37,351 nt of DNA. Origin: Syntrophobacteraceae bacterium. GTDB lineage: Bacteria; Desulfobacterota; Syntrophobacteria; Syntrophobacterales; Syntrophobacteraceae. The notes under the pieces were generated by a model. The model made no database searches. It was given only the letters and a program-made list of their open reading frames with translations, and was not told where the DNA came from. Each line of letters starts with the position of its first letter. Positions within the stretch are counted from its first letter, which is position 1. Positions 25,391 through 34,156 of the stretch are shown here, piece by piece. A program made the translations under genes and the position numbers. Where the stretch lies: the NCBI GenBank assembly GCA_003566995.1, contig PXBG01000122.1, positions 1 to 37,351 on the forward strand, read 5' to 3'.

Positions 25391-26025
25391 TCAACAATAT
25401 TTATGGAGAAAAAGCCGGATATCCCGAAAATCGGGCAACCGATCCCGGAGGGTTTCATGCTCCCAATCCCACCATGCGCTTTTTTCGATCCTTTCTGCAA
25501 TGGCCCCGGGAAACCGTTTTTTTATAAGCCTTGCTGGAGCCCCCCCACGATCGTGTAGGGTTCCACATCCCGGGTCACGACGGATAGACTTCCCACGACG
25601 GCGCCGTTTCCGATGCAAACCCCCGGCAGGATAACGGTGCCGTGTCCGATCCATGTGTCATGGCCGAGGGATACACGCTGAATGCTTCGCCAATTGAAAA
25701 AAGCGCTGTCCCGGGCATCGCAAAATCCATAGAGATTGCCCCGGTAGGTGAAGTGATGGAGGGAAGGACGCTCAAAGGGGTGGTTTCCGGGGTTTATCCG
25801 CACCATGGATGCAATGCTTGCGAACTTCCCGATGTCTGCGTAAATGACATTGCAATGATCACAGAGATAACTGTAGTCCCCGAGAACAGACTCTTGCAGC
25901 ACCGTATTTTCCATGATTTCGGTATATTTACCTATAAAACTCTCGACAATAATGGCATTTTCGGCGATTGTCGGTGCTTCTCCAAGCATTTGTCGAGCCG
26001 GAAGATTTTTATTGTACTTCTTCAT
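25391..26025 (-). pseudogene. phosphonate-operon hexapeptide acyltransferase, frameshifted
   Basis: Starting at ATG 26025 (ATGA overlap with the GNAT gene), the frame encodes a left-handed beta-helix acyltransferase: ESFIGKYTEIMENTVLQESV, IYADIGKFASIASMVRINPG, RVSLGHDTWIGHGTVILPG and GNGAVVGSLSVVTRDVEPY. It matches the phosphonate-metabolism hexapeptide family (TIGR03308 type). After YTIVGG it runs off into LQQGL and a stop. If the run of seven G (25540-25546, C on the plus strand) had eight, the frame would continue APARLIKKRFPGAIAERIEK and then SAWWDWEHETLRDRLPDF to the stop at 25391. That is the normal C-terminus for this family. The gene is therefore whole except for one missing base. It may be a sequencing or assembly error or a real mutation. 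The substrate is unknown, perhaps an aminoalkylphosphonate. Confidence 0.8.
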
Positions 26026-26489
26026 ACGCTTTCCTGCTCCGGATCGATCCACAAACTGTATCCGTGAATCCTGAATCCCGCATTCATATAAAAGCAATGG
26101 GCCGCCTGTCGTGACATGTTGCTGGAAAGGCTCATTTTATAACAGTTGTACTGCCTGCTTATTCCAATGGCATGTTCGACCAGATTCCTGCCGACTCCCT
26201 TTCCCCTCCAATCCGGATGGACCACGACATCCTCCAAAACGGAGGCCCTCTTTCCGTTGTGCGCGAGATAATCAAGCACCGTCAGAACAAATGTTCCGAC
26301 GATGAAACCATCGTAGCGGGAAACGTAGAGACGGTGTCGGGGCTGTCGGGCCATTTCCCGGAAAACGTCAGCTGCCTGTGCGGGTGAAAGTGTTATGGAG
26401 CCACTGCTTTCAAGGGCTTCATACAATTCCAGGATGCAGGGCAGGTCGTTTTCAACTGCTTCGCTTATGATCAGCTTGTTGATGTCCAT
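26022..26489 (-). CDS. GNAT N-acetyltransferase of the phn operon
   Basis: 155 residues from ATG 26489; upstream frame without support is left out. The acetyl-CoA motif is VVVHPDWRGKGVGRNLVEHAI (R/QxxGxG/A type). Earlier strands are YVSRYDGFIVGTFVLTVLDY, and the end is CFYMNAGFRIHGYSLW. Length and place resemble PhnO, which acetylates aminoalkylphosphonates before C-P lyase in enteric bacteria, but similarity to PhnO itself cannot be shown by eye. The stop overlaps the start of the hexapeptide gene. Two acyltransferases in one phosphonate operon suggest amine-containing substrates such as 2-AEP. Confidence 0.8.
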   Translation of the reverse strand: MDINKLIISEAVENDLPCILELYEALESSGSITLSPAQAADVFREMARQPRHRLYVSRYDGFIVGTFVLTVLDYLAHNGKRASVLEDVVVHPDWRGKGVGRNLVEHAIGISRQYNCYKMSLSSNMSRQAAHCFYMNAGFRIHGYSLWIDPEQESV

Positions 26490-26544
26490 GCGTATCCATT
26501 GCTTGCCGCGGGTTGAATCGAAAGCGCCATTGCAGTCCGGATTT

Positions 26545-27483
26545 TCAGTTTTCCAGTGTGGCACATCGATTCTCCATAAGTGCCATCGAGATCTCATGGG
26601 CTTTCCCGATTTTTTCCGGATACAGGTATCTCCTGGAAAGCTCGACCATGTATATGCCGTCGTACGGGTTCATCATGCTGAAGAAATCGGGAAAAGGGAA
26701 TGTTCCGCTTCCCGGGACCAGATGCTCGTCGCCGATTCCGAAGGGCAGCATTCCGTCCTTGTCCTTGTCGGTGTAATAATTGACGATACCGTGGTTGTCA
26801 TGAATGTGGCAGTGAACGGTGAGCCGGCGAATCGCTTCCATCGCATCTGGAAGGGGTAGTTGATGATATGCGGTAGCCAGGTTCAGGTGCCCGGTGTCCA
26901 GCGTGACCCCTATATTATGCATGCCAATCCGGTCAACCTGCCGGGCTAGTTCAAGGGGGTATTCAGCATATGAATAAGGAGAGCAGTCCGCATAGGGGCG
27001 CTGGTTCTCCATGGCAATGGTGACTTGGGGGTATGCCGTTGCAGCCTTCCTCAGAATTTGGCGCTCCCGCTTCATGAGCTGCTCCGAGAAGACCTCGTTG
27101 GGATCCGGCTTGCCGTAGCGTGCAAACTCTACGTTGTCGATGTGTCGGCCGGGATGAAACACCAGGATTGGGGCTGAAAGGGCCGAACAAATATCCAGGC
27201 AGGAATAGAGAACCCGTTCATGGATTTCGGGTATTTCCCGGTTGAACAGGTTCAGGCGGAGTGGTACGTGAACAATAACTTCGAGATCGTAGTGACCAAG
27301 CAACTCTTTCAGGGACCAAAGAAGGTCCTGCTTTATCTGGCCGCACTCCAGAAGCTCGAAATCATCGGGAGAAATCTCAATGGCATGAAAACCCGTTGCT
27401 AAAGTCTGATCGAGAAATGCTGCCAATGCCTTTTCGTTTCCCTCTATTCTGGCACCGTATGCCTTGATCCCTATCTTATGCAT
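26545..27483 (-). CDS. TIM-barrel isomerase/endonuclease-IV-like protein of the phn operon
   Basis: 312 residues; the ATG at 27483 overlaps the end of phnM by 13 bases. The fold belongs to the xylose-isomerase-like/AP-endonuclease-2 superfamily. Metal ligands are visible in order: AMENQRP (Glu), LDTGHLNLA (Asp, His), HCHIHDNHG (His, Asp, His), IGDEHLVPGSG, and YMVELSRR (Glu). The family includes sugar-phosphate isomerases and epimerases. C-P lyase needs later enzymes for phosphoribosyl cyclic phosphate and ribose phosphates. phnP and phnN are not in this operon, so this protein may act at that stage; that is inference. The HPGRHIDN segment may form part of the pocket. Confidence 0.8.
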   Translation of the reverse strand: MHKIGIKAYGARIEGNEKALAAFLDQTLATGFHAIEISPDDFELLECGQIKQDLLWSLKELLGHYDLEVIVHVPLRLNLFNREIPEIHERVLYSCLDICSALSAPILVFHPGRHIDNVEFARYGKPDPNEVFSEQLMKRERQILRKAATAYPQVTIAMENQRPYADCSPYSYAEYPLELARQVDRIGMHNIGVTLDTGHLNLATAYHQLPLPDAMEAIRRLTVHCHIHDNHGIVNYYTDKDKDGMLPFGIGDEHLVPGSGTFPFPDFFSMMNPYDGIYMVELSRRYLYPEKIGKAHEISMALMENRCATLEN

Positions 27484-28646
27484 GATGCGTATACCTTTCT
27501 TCCGTTGACAAATGTCGCCGCAATCCGGGGATAGTCCAGCGCGGTGTCCACGAGAACCAAGTCCGCCACGAGGCCTTTGGAAATGGTGCCGGTGCCACGT
27601 CCCAGACCGAGCGCGTTGGCCGGGTTGGTGCTGAAAAGTTTGATGGCATCGGGAAGGGGGAGGATCCCTTCAAAAACAATCCGGAACAGGGCATGAACCA
27701 AGGTGGATGGAACGTAATCGGAACATACGATGGATCCGTACCCCATCGAAATAAGGTCCAATGCGCTCAGATTGTTGTTGTGAGAACTTCCGCGAACAAT
27801 ATTTGGAGCACCGACGGCCACCATCATGTTTCGTTCATTTGCGAGCGCAGCAGCCTCCAGGGTGACGGGAAACTCCGAGATGACCGCGTTGCAGGCGGCG
27901 ACAAACTCGATTTTATCAGCTGTGTCATCGTCATGGCTGGCCAGGGGGATGGCGTATCGGCTGCAAAGATCCGCAATCGCCAAAGCATTGGAAACTCCTG
28001 TGCAATTTCGGATCTCTTTTCGTTTTGCCATGATCCTTTGGATTTCGTTCTCATCATTGGAATAGTGCGATCCGTAATACTCCCGAAACTGATCGGGCGT
28101 TTTGAACTGACCCTGGCCGGGGGTGTGGTCCATGATGGAAATCATGTCTAAACAGCCTTCAGATGCAAGTTTTTCAAGGGTATCGAGTGCTGCTGTATGG
28201 GTGATCTCGTAGCGTGCATGAATTTTCGTGTGAACCAACAAGTCGGGCTTCATTGCCAGGATGTCCCGTATCACGCGGTCTGCATGTTCCATTGTCCGGA
28301 GAATCTCCGCTTCGCTGTCCGCGAAGGCCAGAGAGTGGAATATGGTTGTGACACCGGATGCAGCCAGTTTTCTGTCCAGTTCGGACACCGCGACGGATAC
28401 GGGGAGAAAACTGCCCGGCCGGGTTTCGATTTCCCGCTCGATGGCGTCACTGTGGATATCGATGAATCCAGGCAGAAGAAACATACCTGCTGCATCAAGA
28501 ACGGGTGTGCCCTTGCGTTGAAAAGACCCCTTTTCTCCAATTTCGGAAATGATCCCGTTTTCTATGAAAACCCAGCCTCGCTGAAGGATTTCATCCGCTA
28601 AAACCACGTTGGCGTTGATGATCGAAAAAGGCTGTTCCGTTTTCAT
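27471..28646 (-). CDS. phnM: PhnM, ribose-1-methylphosphonate-5-triphosphate diphosphatase
   Basis: 391 residues, the usual length. An amidohydrolase-family enzyme, it removes pyrophosphate from alpha-D-ribose 1-methylphosphonate 5-triphosphate before the lyase step. The metal motif is LPGFIDIHSDAIE (HxD form), followed by HTKIHARYEITH, SIMDHTPGQGQF, LASHDDDT, MMVAVGAPNIVRGSSHNNN and IVCSDYVPSTLVHALF. All are typical of PhnM. ATG 28646 overlaps the stop of phnL as ATGA. Function is established for the family in E. coli. Confidence 0.95.
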   Translation of the reverse strand: MKTEQPFSIINANVVLADEILQRGWVFIENGIISEIGEKGSFQRKGTPVLDAAGMFLLPGFIDIHSDAIEREIETRPGSFLPVSVAVSELDRKLAASGVTTIFHSLAFADSEAEILRTMEHADRVIRDILAMKPDLLVHTKIHARYEITHTAALDTLEKLASEGCLDMISIMDHTPGQGQFKTPDQFREYYGSHYSNDENEIQRIMAKRKEIRNCTGVSNALAIADLCSRYAIPLASHDDDTADKIEFVAACNAVISEFPVTLEAAALANERNMMVAVGAPNIVRGSSHNNNLSALDLISMGYGSIVCSDYVPSTLVHALFRIVFEGILPLPDAIKLFSTNPANALGLGRGTGTISKGLVADLVLVDTALDYPRIAATFVNGRKVYASCIR

Positions 28647-29350
28647 TGAATCGTTCCCCGGTCAGAATCTGTTTTCATTCGGTAGATCGCATCGGAAAAA
28701 CGGGCGAGGATTTCCGGTTGATGAAAAATACCGATCATGGTGGTCCCCTTTTTACGCAGTGCCAAGAGAATGTCGAGAACCACGGAGGTCGTATCCGCGT
28801 CGAGGCACGCCGTTGGTTCATCGAGGATCAGGAGGTGCGGGGCCTTGATAATGGCCCGTGCGATATTGACCCGCTGCTGTTCACCGCCGGAGAAGGTGGC
28901 CGGGTAGGCTTCGAAAAGCCGTTGGGGAATGCCCAGCTGCTCAAGCAAATCTCCGGCAGCCGACCTGGCAGCTTTCCGAAACGCGCCGGCCTCCATGAGT
29001 GGAGCCGACACGATATCCAGGGCCGATACCCTGGGGATGACTTTCAGAAACTGCGTGATGTAGCCGATTTCCATCTCCCGGATCTGGTTGATAGTTCTGA
29101 GGGGCGACCGGGTGAGGTTCAGCCGTCCAAAGCGGGGCGACTCATACCAGATATCGCCGCGGGTCGTCAGGTAGCTCCCGTAGATGCATTTGAGCACAGA
29201 GCTTTTACCGGATCCGCTGGGGCCCGATATGCCCAGTGCAGTTCCTCTGGGAACCGTGAATGAAACATCTTTGAATCCTTCGATGATTTTGCCGGACAGT
29301 ATGTGGATCGTAAATGTTTTGCTGATGCTGTCCACGTTGAGCAGGTTCAT
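28643..29350 (-). CDS. phnL: PhnL, ABC-type ATPase of the C-P lyase system
   Basis: 235 residues from ATG 29350 (GGAG six bases upstream); an upstream frame into phnK is not used. Walker A is GPSGSGKSS, the signature is FSGGEQQRVNIARAI and Walker B is LLILDEPTACLD. GDIWYESPRFGRLNLTRSPL and YITQFLKVIPRVSALDIVSAPLM are characteristic of PhnL. It is needed with PhnGHI in formation of the ribose methylphosphonate triphosphate and is not a transport protein. It comes 16 bases after phnK. Confidence 0.95.
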   Translation of the reverse strand: MNLLNVDSISKTFTIHILSGKIIEGFKDVSFTVPRGTALGISGPSGSGKSSVLKCIYGSYLTTRGDIWYESPRFGRLNLTRSPLRTINQIREMEIGYITQFLKVIPRVSALDIVSAPLMEAGAFRKAARSAAGDLLEQLGIPQRLFEAYPATFSGGEQQRVNIARAIIKAPHLLILDEPTACLDADTTSVVLDILLALRKKGTTMIGIFHQPEILARFSDAIYRMKTDSDRGTIQ

Positions 29351-29366
29351 AGCGTCTCCGGTATCT

Positions 29367-30236
29367 TTACAGGGTGGAGCAGACCAGCAGCTGGGTAAAA
29401 GGATGCTGCGGATCTTCCAGAACCTGGTCGGTAAGCCCCGCCTCCACAATCTCGCCGTCTTTCATTACCATCGTACGGGTGGTCAGGTGACGGATTATTC
29501 CCAAGTCGTGCGATACCACGATGGTGGCAAGGCGCATCTCTTTCTGCAGGCTTTTGATCAGGTCGAGGACCCTGGCCTGCACGGAAAGATCGAGTCCCGT
29601 GGTGGGTTCATCCAGGAAAAGCAGCATCGGCACATTGGAAAGCGCCTTGGCGATCTGTACCCGCTGCTGCATGCCGCCGCTGAAGGATGCCGGTGATTCA
29701 TCGAGCCGGTTTCCGGGCACTTCGGTTTTTTCCAGCAGGTATATGGCCCGCTCGCGAATTTTGGCAATATTCCGGAAACCGGCCATAAAAAGCTTTTCGG
29801 CGATATTTCCACCGGCCGAAATGTGCATGCGGAGCCCAAGGAAGGGGTTTTGGTACACCATCCCCATATAGTGGTTTCTGAAAAGCCGCTTTTGATACGA
29901 GTTCAGTGAAAGGACGTTTGCTGCGTCGACACTGCCCATAAACGCTTCTCCGGGAAAACAAGCGTTTCTTTTTGTCAAATGGATAAACATTTCACCCGAT
30001 GTTGGTTCTTCCTCGAAATAAAGAATTTTCAGAAGCGTGCTTTTACCGGACCCGCTTTCCCCCACAATGCCCAAAACTTCTTCCGGATAAAGATCGAAGG
30101 ATATGTTTTTGCATGCAACGATGGCACCGCACCATGGGCACTTGTTTCCACAGATCTCGTCGTTACCGTCAAAGCAGCGGCTGCATGCCGTACCGAAAAT
30201 TCTGAATAAATTTCGAACAGACAATACGGGTGTCAT
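29367..30236 (-). CDS. phnK: PhnK, ABC-type ATPase with a cysteine-rich insertion
   Basis: 289 residues from ATG 30236 (ATGA overlap with phnJ), longer than the E. coli protein. Walker A is VGESGSGKST (58-67), the signature is FSGGMQQRVQIAKAL, Walker B is LLFLDEPTTGLD, and the switch region is VVSHDLGIIRHL. After the first strand there is an insertion with CSRC at 18-21, Cys29, CPWC at 33-36 and Cys42, before the canonical ISFDLYPEEVLG. The paired CxxC sites look like a zinc or Fe-S site. E. coli PhnK lacks it. PhnK docks on PhnJ and couples ATP use to the C-P lyase core. I know no family annotation for this insertion. Confidence 0.95.
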   Translation of the reverse strand: MTPVLSVRNLFRIFGTACSRCFDGNDEICGNKCPWCGAIVACKNISFDLYPEEVLGIVGESGSGKSTLLKILYFEEEPTSGEMFIHLTKRNACFPGEAFMGSVDAANVLSLNSYQKRLFRNHYMGMVYQNPFLGLRMHISAGGNIAEKLFMAGFRNIAKIRERAIYLLEKTEVPGNRLDESPASFSGGMQQRVQIAKALSNVPMLLFLDEPTTGLDLSVQARVLDLIKSLQKEMRLATIVVSHDLGIIRHLTTRTMVMKDGEIVEAGLTDQVLEDPQHPFTQLLVCSTL

Positions 30237-31081
30237 ACGTCCTGCCTTTTTTGCATTTGGCGTTTTTCGCAGAAGGAACTGTCGGAGCAGAACCACTTTT
30301 TCATCCCACTGCCGGAGTCCACGATCTCATTCAGGAAGGTGTCCGTACTTTTGCAGGAGGCGCACTCATGTCCTCTGAAATCTTCGGCCCTGAACGGAAA
30401 GTCCTCAAATTCGATGGGAACGACCCGCGTGTGGGGCGGTATGGCATAGATCCGCTTTTCCCGTCCGGCCCCGAAAAGAAAAAGGGCTTCGGCCATGTTG
30501 AGTTTGGGGACATCCCAGCGAGGAATTGGGCTGGGCGACATCATGTGCCGGCCGTTGACCATTACCGGATACCCAGCACCGATCGTGGTTTCCCCGTATC
30601 GGATAATATTCTCGTAGAGATAAAGCCACATGCCGCTGTAGTCTGCTTCCGCATGCATTCGGCGCGTCCCTGTTTCCGAGTGCTCAATTAACCGGAGCGG
30701 CTCGGGGATGGGGACTTGCAGGATCAGAACCTGCCCTTCATTGAGCTTTTCCTCGGGGATCCGGTGCCGGGTCTGGATAAGTGTGGCCTGGGCGGTGTCT
30801 GTCGTGAAGCGCACAGAAGTGGTTTGCGCTATGAATTTTCGGATATTGACCGCATTGACCGAGTCATCGCTTCCTTGGTCTATGACCTTGAAAGTGTCCT
30901 GCTCGCCGATGATGGAGAGAGTGATCTGGAGTCCGCCGGTTCCCCACCCCCGGGCGATGGGCAGTTCGCGGGATCCAAACGGCACCTGATAGCCGGGGAT
31001 GGCGATGGCCTTCAGGATTTTGCGGCGAATTTCTTTTTTGGTGCTCTCGTCGATAAATGCGTAATTATAATTGGCTGTCAT
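30233..31081 (-). CDS. phnJ: PhnJ, carbon-phosphorus lyase, radical SAM
   Basis: 282 residues. It cleaves the C-P bond of ribose 1-methylphosphonate 5-phosphate to release methane (or another alkane) and cyclic phosphate. The glycyl site is in AIPGYQVPFG, with the Gly at 30 (Gly32 in E. coli). GWGTGGLQIT follows. The Fe-S cysteines are C240, C243, C265 and C271 with spacing C-x2-C-x21-C-x5-C, the exact E. coli pattern. Ribose-phosphate-binding blocks such as TLIQTRHRIPE, LQVPIPEPLR and LFGAGREKRIYAIPP are intact. The start ATG 31081 is inside the end of phnI (17-base overlap), with GGGAG before it. All key residues are present, so the enzyme should be active. Confidence 0.97.
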   Translation of the reverse strand: MTANYNYAFIDESTKKEIRRKILKAIAIPGYQVPFGSRELPIARGWGTGGLQITLSIIGEQDTFKVIDQGSDDSVNAVNIRKFIAQTTSVRFTTDTAQATLIQTRHRIPEEKLNEGQVLILQVPIPEPLRLIEHSETGTRRMHAEADYSGMWLYLYENIIRYGETTIGAGYPVMVNGRHMMSPSPIPRWDVPKLNMAEALFLFGAGREKRIYAIPPHTRVVPIEFEDFPFRAEDFRGHECASCKSTDTFLNEIVDSGSGMKKWFCSDSSFCEKRQMQKRQDV

Positions 31082-32201
31082 GATTGTTCTCCCGATCTGG
31101 CTGCATGTTTTCCGCTTTTTTTTCGATCTTCTTCCTTGACGATCGAAGCATGTCCAGTTCGGATTGAAAGGTTACGTAATGGGGCAGCTTGAAGTGATTG
31201 GCAAACCCCATTGCCTCGATCCCATCAATATGGGTGAGGACGAACTCCTGGTCCTCGGAAGGATAACGGGATTCCCCGTTCTGCATTGCCGCGTCAAGGG
31301 TCGCCATGGAAATGGCTTTTATTTCGTTGTTTCCGAAGCACAGGCCGTATCCGATTTCGAATTTTGGATCCTTGGAGTCTGCATTGATCTTTGAAATGAT
31401 TTCAGCCTCAGTGACCGGGATTTGTCCGGCCTCAACCCGTTTAGCCGTAAACGGGTGCTGTACGAAAACCGGGATCCAGCCGGTGCGGATCTCCCCGATG
31501 GTGGGATGGGCCGTTCCATAACCCCGCATGTTGGAATAGGCCAGAGCCAGCATGCCGCCCGTTTCCCCCCTTGCCATGGTCTGCAGGGTTGCGCTCCTGT
31601 CCGAGGGAAATTGAATGGCGTCCCGGGTGATATCCGTAATTGCGGGCTTCAGACCTGCGCTGCGTTCACGAGTGGCAACCAGGTTTTGCCGACGCAGCAT
31701 GTCGACAATTTTGGGAAGTGTTTCCGGGATTTCATCACGGAGACCGGTTTCTTTCAAAAACTGCAACCAAGTGTCTTTCACTTCTCCTTTCATTTCATTG
31801 CAAAGGGAAAAATCAAGCAGGCGAAGGGTATAATCTGAGGATGGCCCGAGGATCTGCCCTCCGGGAATTTCCTGAAATGCGGCCGATATTCTGCGGCAGA
31901 TACGCATGTCCCGGGTTTCGGAGGGAATGGAATATGCGAGCCGTTCCAGGGTTGCCCGGTACGCACGTACCATGAATGCGGCTTCGAAGGCATCCCCTGC
32001 CGACTGCTTGATGGCCAGGGCGGCCAGATCCGGTGCATAAAGGGATCCTTCTCCCATGACTCGGTCCACGAGAAAGTGCAGTTGATCGCGGATCTGGGAG
32101 ATCGAAACCGGAGGTGAGCCTCCGGCCGACCTTTTGTGTTCTAAAAATTGTATGGAATTTTCGATCGCTTTTTCGCCGCCGCGCACAGCTATGTAGCCCA
32201 T
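31065..32201 (-). CDS. phnI: PhnI, C-P lyase core subunit
   Basis: 378 residues; ATG 32201 has AAGGGA upstream. PhnI with PhnG, PhnH and PhnL displaces adenine from ATP with phosphonate to form the 5-triphosphate intermediate. It is recognised by MGYIAVRGGEKAIENS at the N-terminus, TRDMRICRRISAAFQEIPGG, RSATLQTMARGETGGMLALAYSNMRGYG, FVQHPFTAKRVEAGQI and FGNNEIKAISMATLDAAM. The C-terminal KKIEKKAENMQP tail overlaps the phnJ start. Confidence 0.95.
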   Translation of the reverse strand: MGYIAVRGGEKAIENSIQFLEHKRSAGGSPPVSISQIRDQLHFLVDRVMGEGSLYAPDLAALAIKQSAGDAFEAAFMVRAYRATLERLAYSIPSETRDMRICRRISAAFQEIPGGQILGPSSDYTLRLLDFSLCNEMKGEVKDTWLQFLKETGLRDEIPETLPKIVDMLRRQNLVATRERSAGLKPAITDITRDAIQFPSDRSATLQTMARGETGGMLALAYSNMRGYGTAHPTIGEIRTGWIPVFVQHPFTAKRVEAGQIPVTEAEIISKINADSKDPKFEIGYGLCFGNNEIKAISMATLDAAMQNGESRYPSEDQEFVLTHIDGIEAMGFANHFKLPHYVTFQSELDMLRSSRKKIEKKAENMQPDRENNHDSQL

Positions 32202-32221
32202 GTATTTTTCCCTTCTGAATC

Positions 32222-32830
32222 TTAGTGATCCTCTTTTCTTCTGACCCGGTGGGCAATGGCTCCCACCTCTTCGAGTCTTGTGGAGCGGGGTATGGAAAAC
32301 AACTGCCTTTCATCGCAGGCGATGACATCGATTCCAAGGGGATATTCCCCGTTGATTTCCCTGATCAACGCAAACTCGTCCGCTGAAATGCCGCTTATAT
32401 GCCGCACAGTCGGTTTATCGATACCCGGCCCGGAAAGTTGAAAAGGTATCCCTTCATCCCGGGCAATCCCGGAGCAGTGGTAAACCACCGTTGCCCCGCT
32501 GTCCGGGTATTCAAGTGTTCCCCGGAAGGCATCCCGGAGGGCCCCTCTGCTGGTATCCCCGCAGACGAGAATGTAGTCTGCCGCAGCGACCTCCGTGCGC
32601 TGTGCCCCGGTCAACATCAGCACCTGCTCTTCCATGTTGCCGTCCGATGGTTCCCCGATTATTGAGAAGGAAACCTCGTGGTCGAGGAGCGTATTGCAAA
32701 TCATTAAGATCACGGGCATGTCAGTGGCGACACCCGGAAGGGATGCGCTGTGGAGCGATCCCGGGTGGACCATGGACTCCATGAGTATCCGAAACATTTG
32801 ACAGGTTTGCCTGAATGTGAGTGCGTGCAT
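32222..32830 (-). CDS. phnH: PhnH, C-P lyase core subunit
   Basis: 202 residues. PhnH forms part of the PhnGHIJ complex. The start TFRQTCQMFRILMESMVHPG and the repeated pattern CNTLLDHEVSF, ADYILVCGD, GTLEYPDSGATVVYHC and FQLSGPGIDK are typical. The ATG at 32830 shares one base with the phnG stop (TAATG), so the two are translationally coupled. Confidence 0.93.
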   Translation of the reverse strand: MHALTFRQTCQMFRILMESMVHPGSLHSASLPGVATDMPVILMICNTLLDHEVSFSIIGEPSDGNMEEQVLMLTGAQRTEVAAADYILVCGDTSRGALRDAFRGTLEYPDSGATVVYHCSGIARDEGIPFQLSGPGIDKPTVRHISGISADEFALIREINGEYPLGIDVIACDERQLFSIPRSTRLEEVGAIAHRVRRKEDH

Positions 32831-33261
32831 TATTCTTCCGCCATCGATCCGAAATGCACCTTGGTAGTGGCTGACATTCTCTTTTCATCCTCTTTGCGGG
32901 TCTTCCAATGGCGTCTGTTCACGTCAACCCATTGATCGATGACCGCAATAAGATTCTGGTTGCCGGAGCGCTCTGCCGCATCGATGGATGCGGAGAGGAA
33001 TGCATTTTCGTAGACGTCTCCCAAGGCGATTCCCCAACCGGCAGTGCCTGACAATGAGATCTTCACTTCCCTTGCAAGCGCCTCTCCGACATGAAACGGT
33101 GTATCGAAACAGTCTAAGGCACTCATCATGATCATGCCGGTACGGTCCGAAAGTACCGTTACCCCGAACTGATGGATCCGGCTGCACAGAGCTTTCTTCT
33201 CAGAAAGCGGTGCTGCGAAGAGAACCGACATGTCCGGATCTTCAACAAATGATTTTCCCAT
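32830..33261 (-). CDS. phnG: PhnG, C-P lyase core subunit
   Basis: 143 residues from ATG 33261; GGGAG lies upstream and the preceding permease gene ends at 33290. PhnG has a small alpha/beta fold. TGMIMMSALDCFDTPFHVGEAL, then GTAGWGIALGDVYENAFLSA and IDAAERS match the family core. It is part of the heteromeric PhnGHIJ core. Confidence 0.93.
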   Translation of the reverse strand: MGKSFVEDPDMSVLFAAPLSEKKALCSRIHQFGVTVLSDRTGMIMMSALDCFDTPFHVGEALAREVKISLSGTAGWGIALGDVYENAFLSASIDAAERSGNQNLIAVIDQWVDVNRRHWKTRKEDEKRMSATTKVHFGSMAEE

Positions 33262-33289
33262 GGGACAAACTCCCGTATTTCTGCATTGC

Positions 33290-34156
33290 TCAGGATGCAA
33301 GCCGGTAGCGCTTTTTCAGCCGGGTTGCCACGACTTCCAAAAGGATGGCAATGACCAGTATCTGGTAGGTAATGAACCCGATTTCGCGAATATCAAAGAA
33401 ATAGCCTGCCGAAATAAACATGTTGTAACCGATGCCGCCGGCGCCTGCGGCTGCGCCCATTGCCACGGCCACGGCGAAATTGATTTCGAATCGCAGAAAC
33501 GTCCAGGAAAGAATCTGAGTGATCGACGAGGGCAAAACCGCCTGGGAAACGATATGAAGCCAACTCGCCCCGGAAGCGCGCAGTGCCTCGATGACCCCTT
33601 CATCGATCTCTTCGAACGATTCCGAGTACGCTTTGAGCAGATACCCGATGGTGTGGAAACTCATCCCGATAACAGCCGCAACCGCGCCAAGCCCGGCTCC
33701 GATCGCAAAGATCAGGACCCAGAGAACGGTCGGCACGGCCCGGATCAATGCCATCAGACCTTTTATGGCGTTGCTGGTCCGGGGACCGGTGAGATTTTTT
33801 GCACCGAACAGGCCCAGCACCAATGCAATGACCCCCCCCAGAAGGGTGGAGAGAAAAGCAAGCGAAAGCGTCTGGAGCACAAGATTGAAAGATGCCAGAA
33901 AAAGAGCGGCGGTACTGTCGTTGAACACACCAAAGTGGGAGGGCACACCCCTGGGAGAGCCAAACATCAACCCAAAATACTCAATCGTTCGTGTGGCCGC
34001 ATCAATCAGGCCGACTCCCTTGGTATCAAGAACCAAGAAACCATAAACCGTTGCGCTGCTTAAAACAACAAGCACGGAATACAGCCATGCCTGAGATGTT
34101 GTGAGTCGCCTTATGGCAATCTTGCCCGTCCAGCGGTTGTAGTCGACTGTGCTCAT
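33290..34156 (-). CDS. phnE: PhnE-type phosphonate ABC permease, second copy
   Basis: 288 residues with about six membrane segments. The EAA-type loop is EALRASGASWLHIVSQAVLPSS, the phosphonate permease signature. ATG 34156 overlaps the end of the first phnE gene (ATGA). With the neighbouring permease it makes a heterodimeric channel for PhnC and PhnD. Confidence 0.93.
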   Translation of the reverse strand: MSTVDYNRWTGKIAIRRLTTSQAWLYSVLVVLSSATVYGFLVLDTKGVGLIDAATRTIEYFGLMFGSPRGVPSHFGVFNDSTAALFLASFNLVLQTLSLAFLSTLLGGVIALVLGLFGAKNLTGPRTSNAIKGLMALIRAVPTVLWVLIFAIGAGLGAVAAVIGMSFHTIGYLLKAYSESFEEIDEGVIEALRASGASWLHIVSQAVLPSSITQILSWTFLRFEINFAVAVAMGAAAGAGGIGYNMFISAGYFFDIREIGFITYQILVIAILLEVVATRLKKRYRLAS

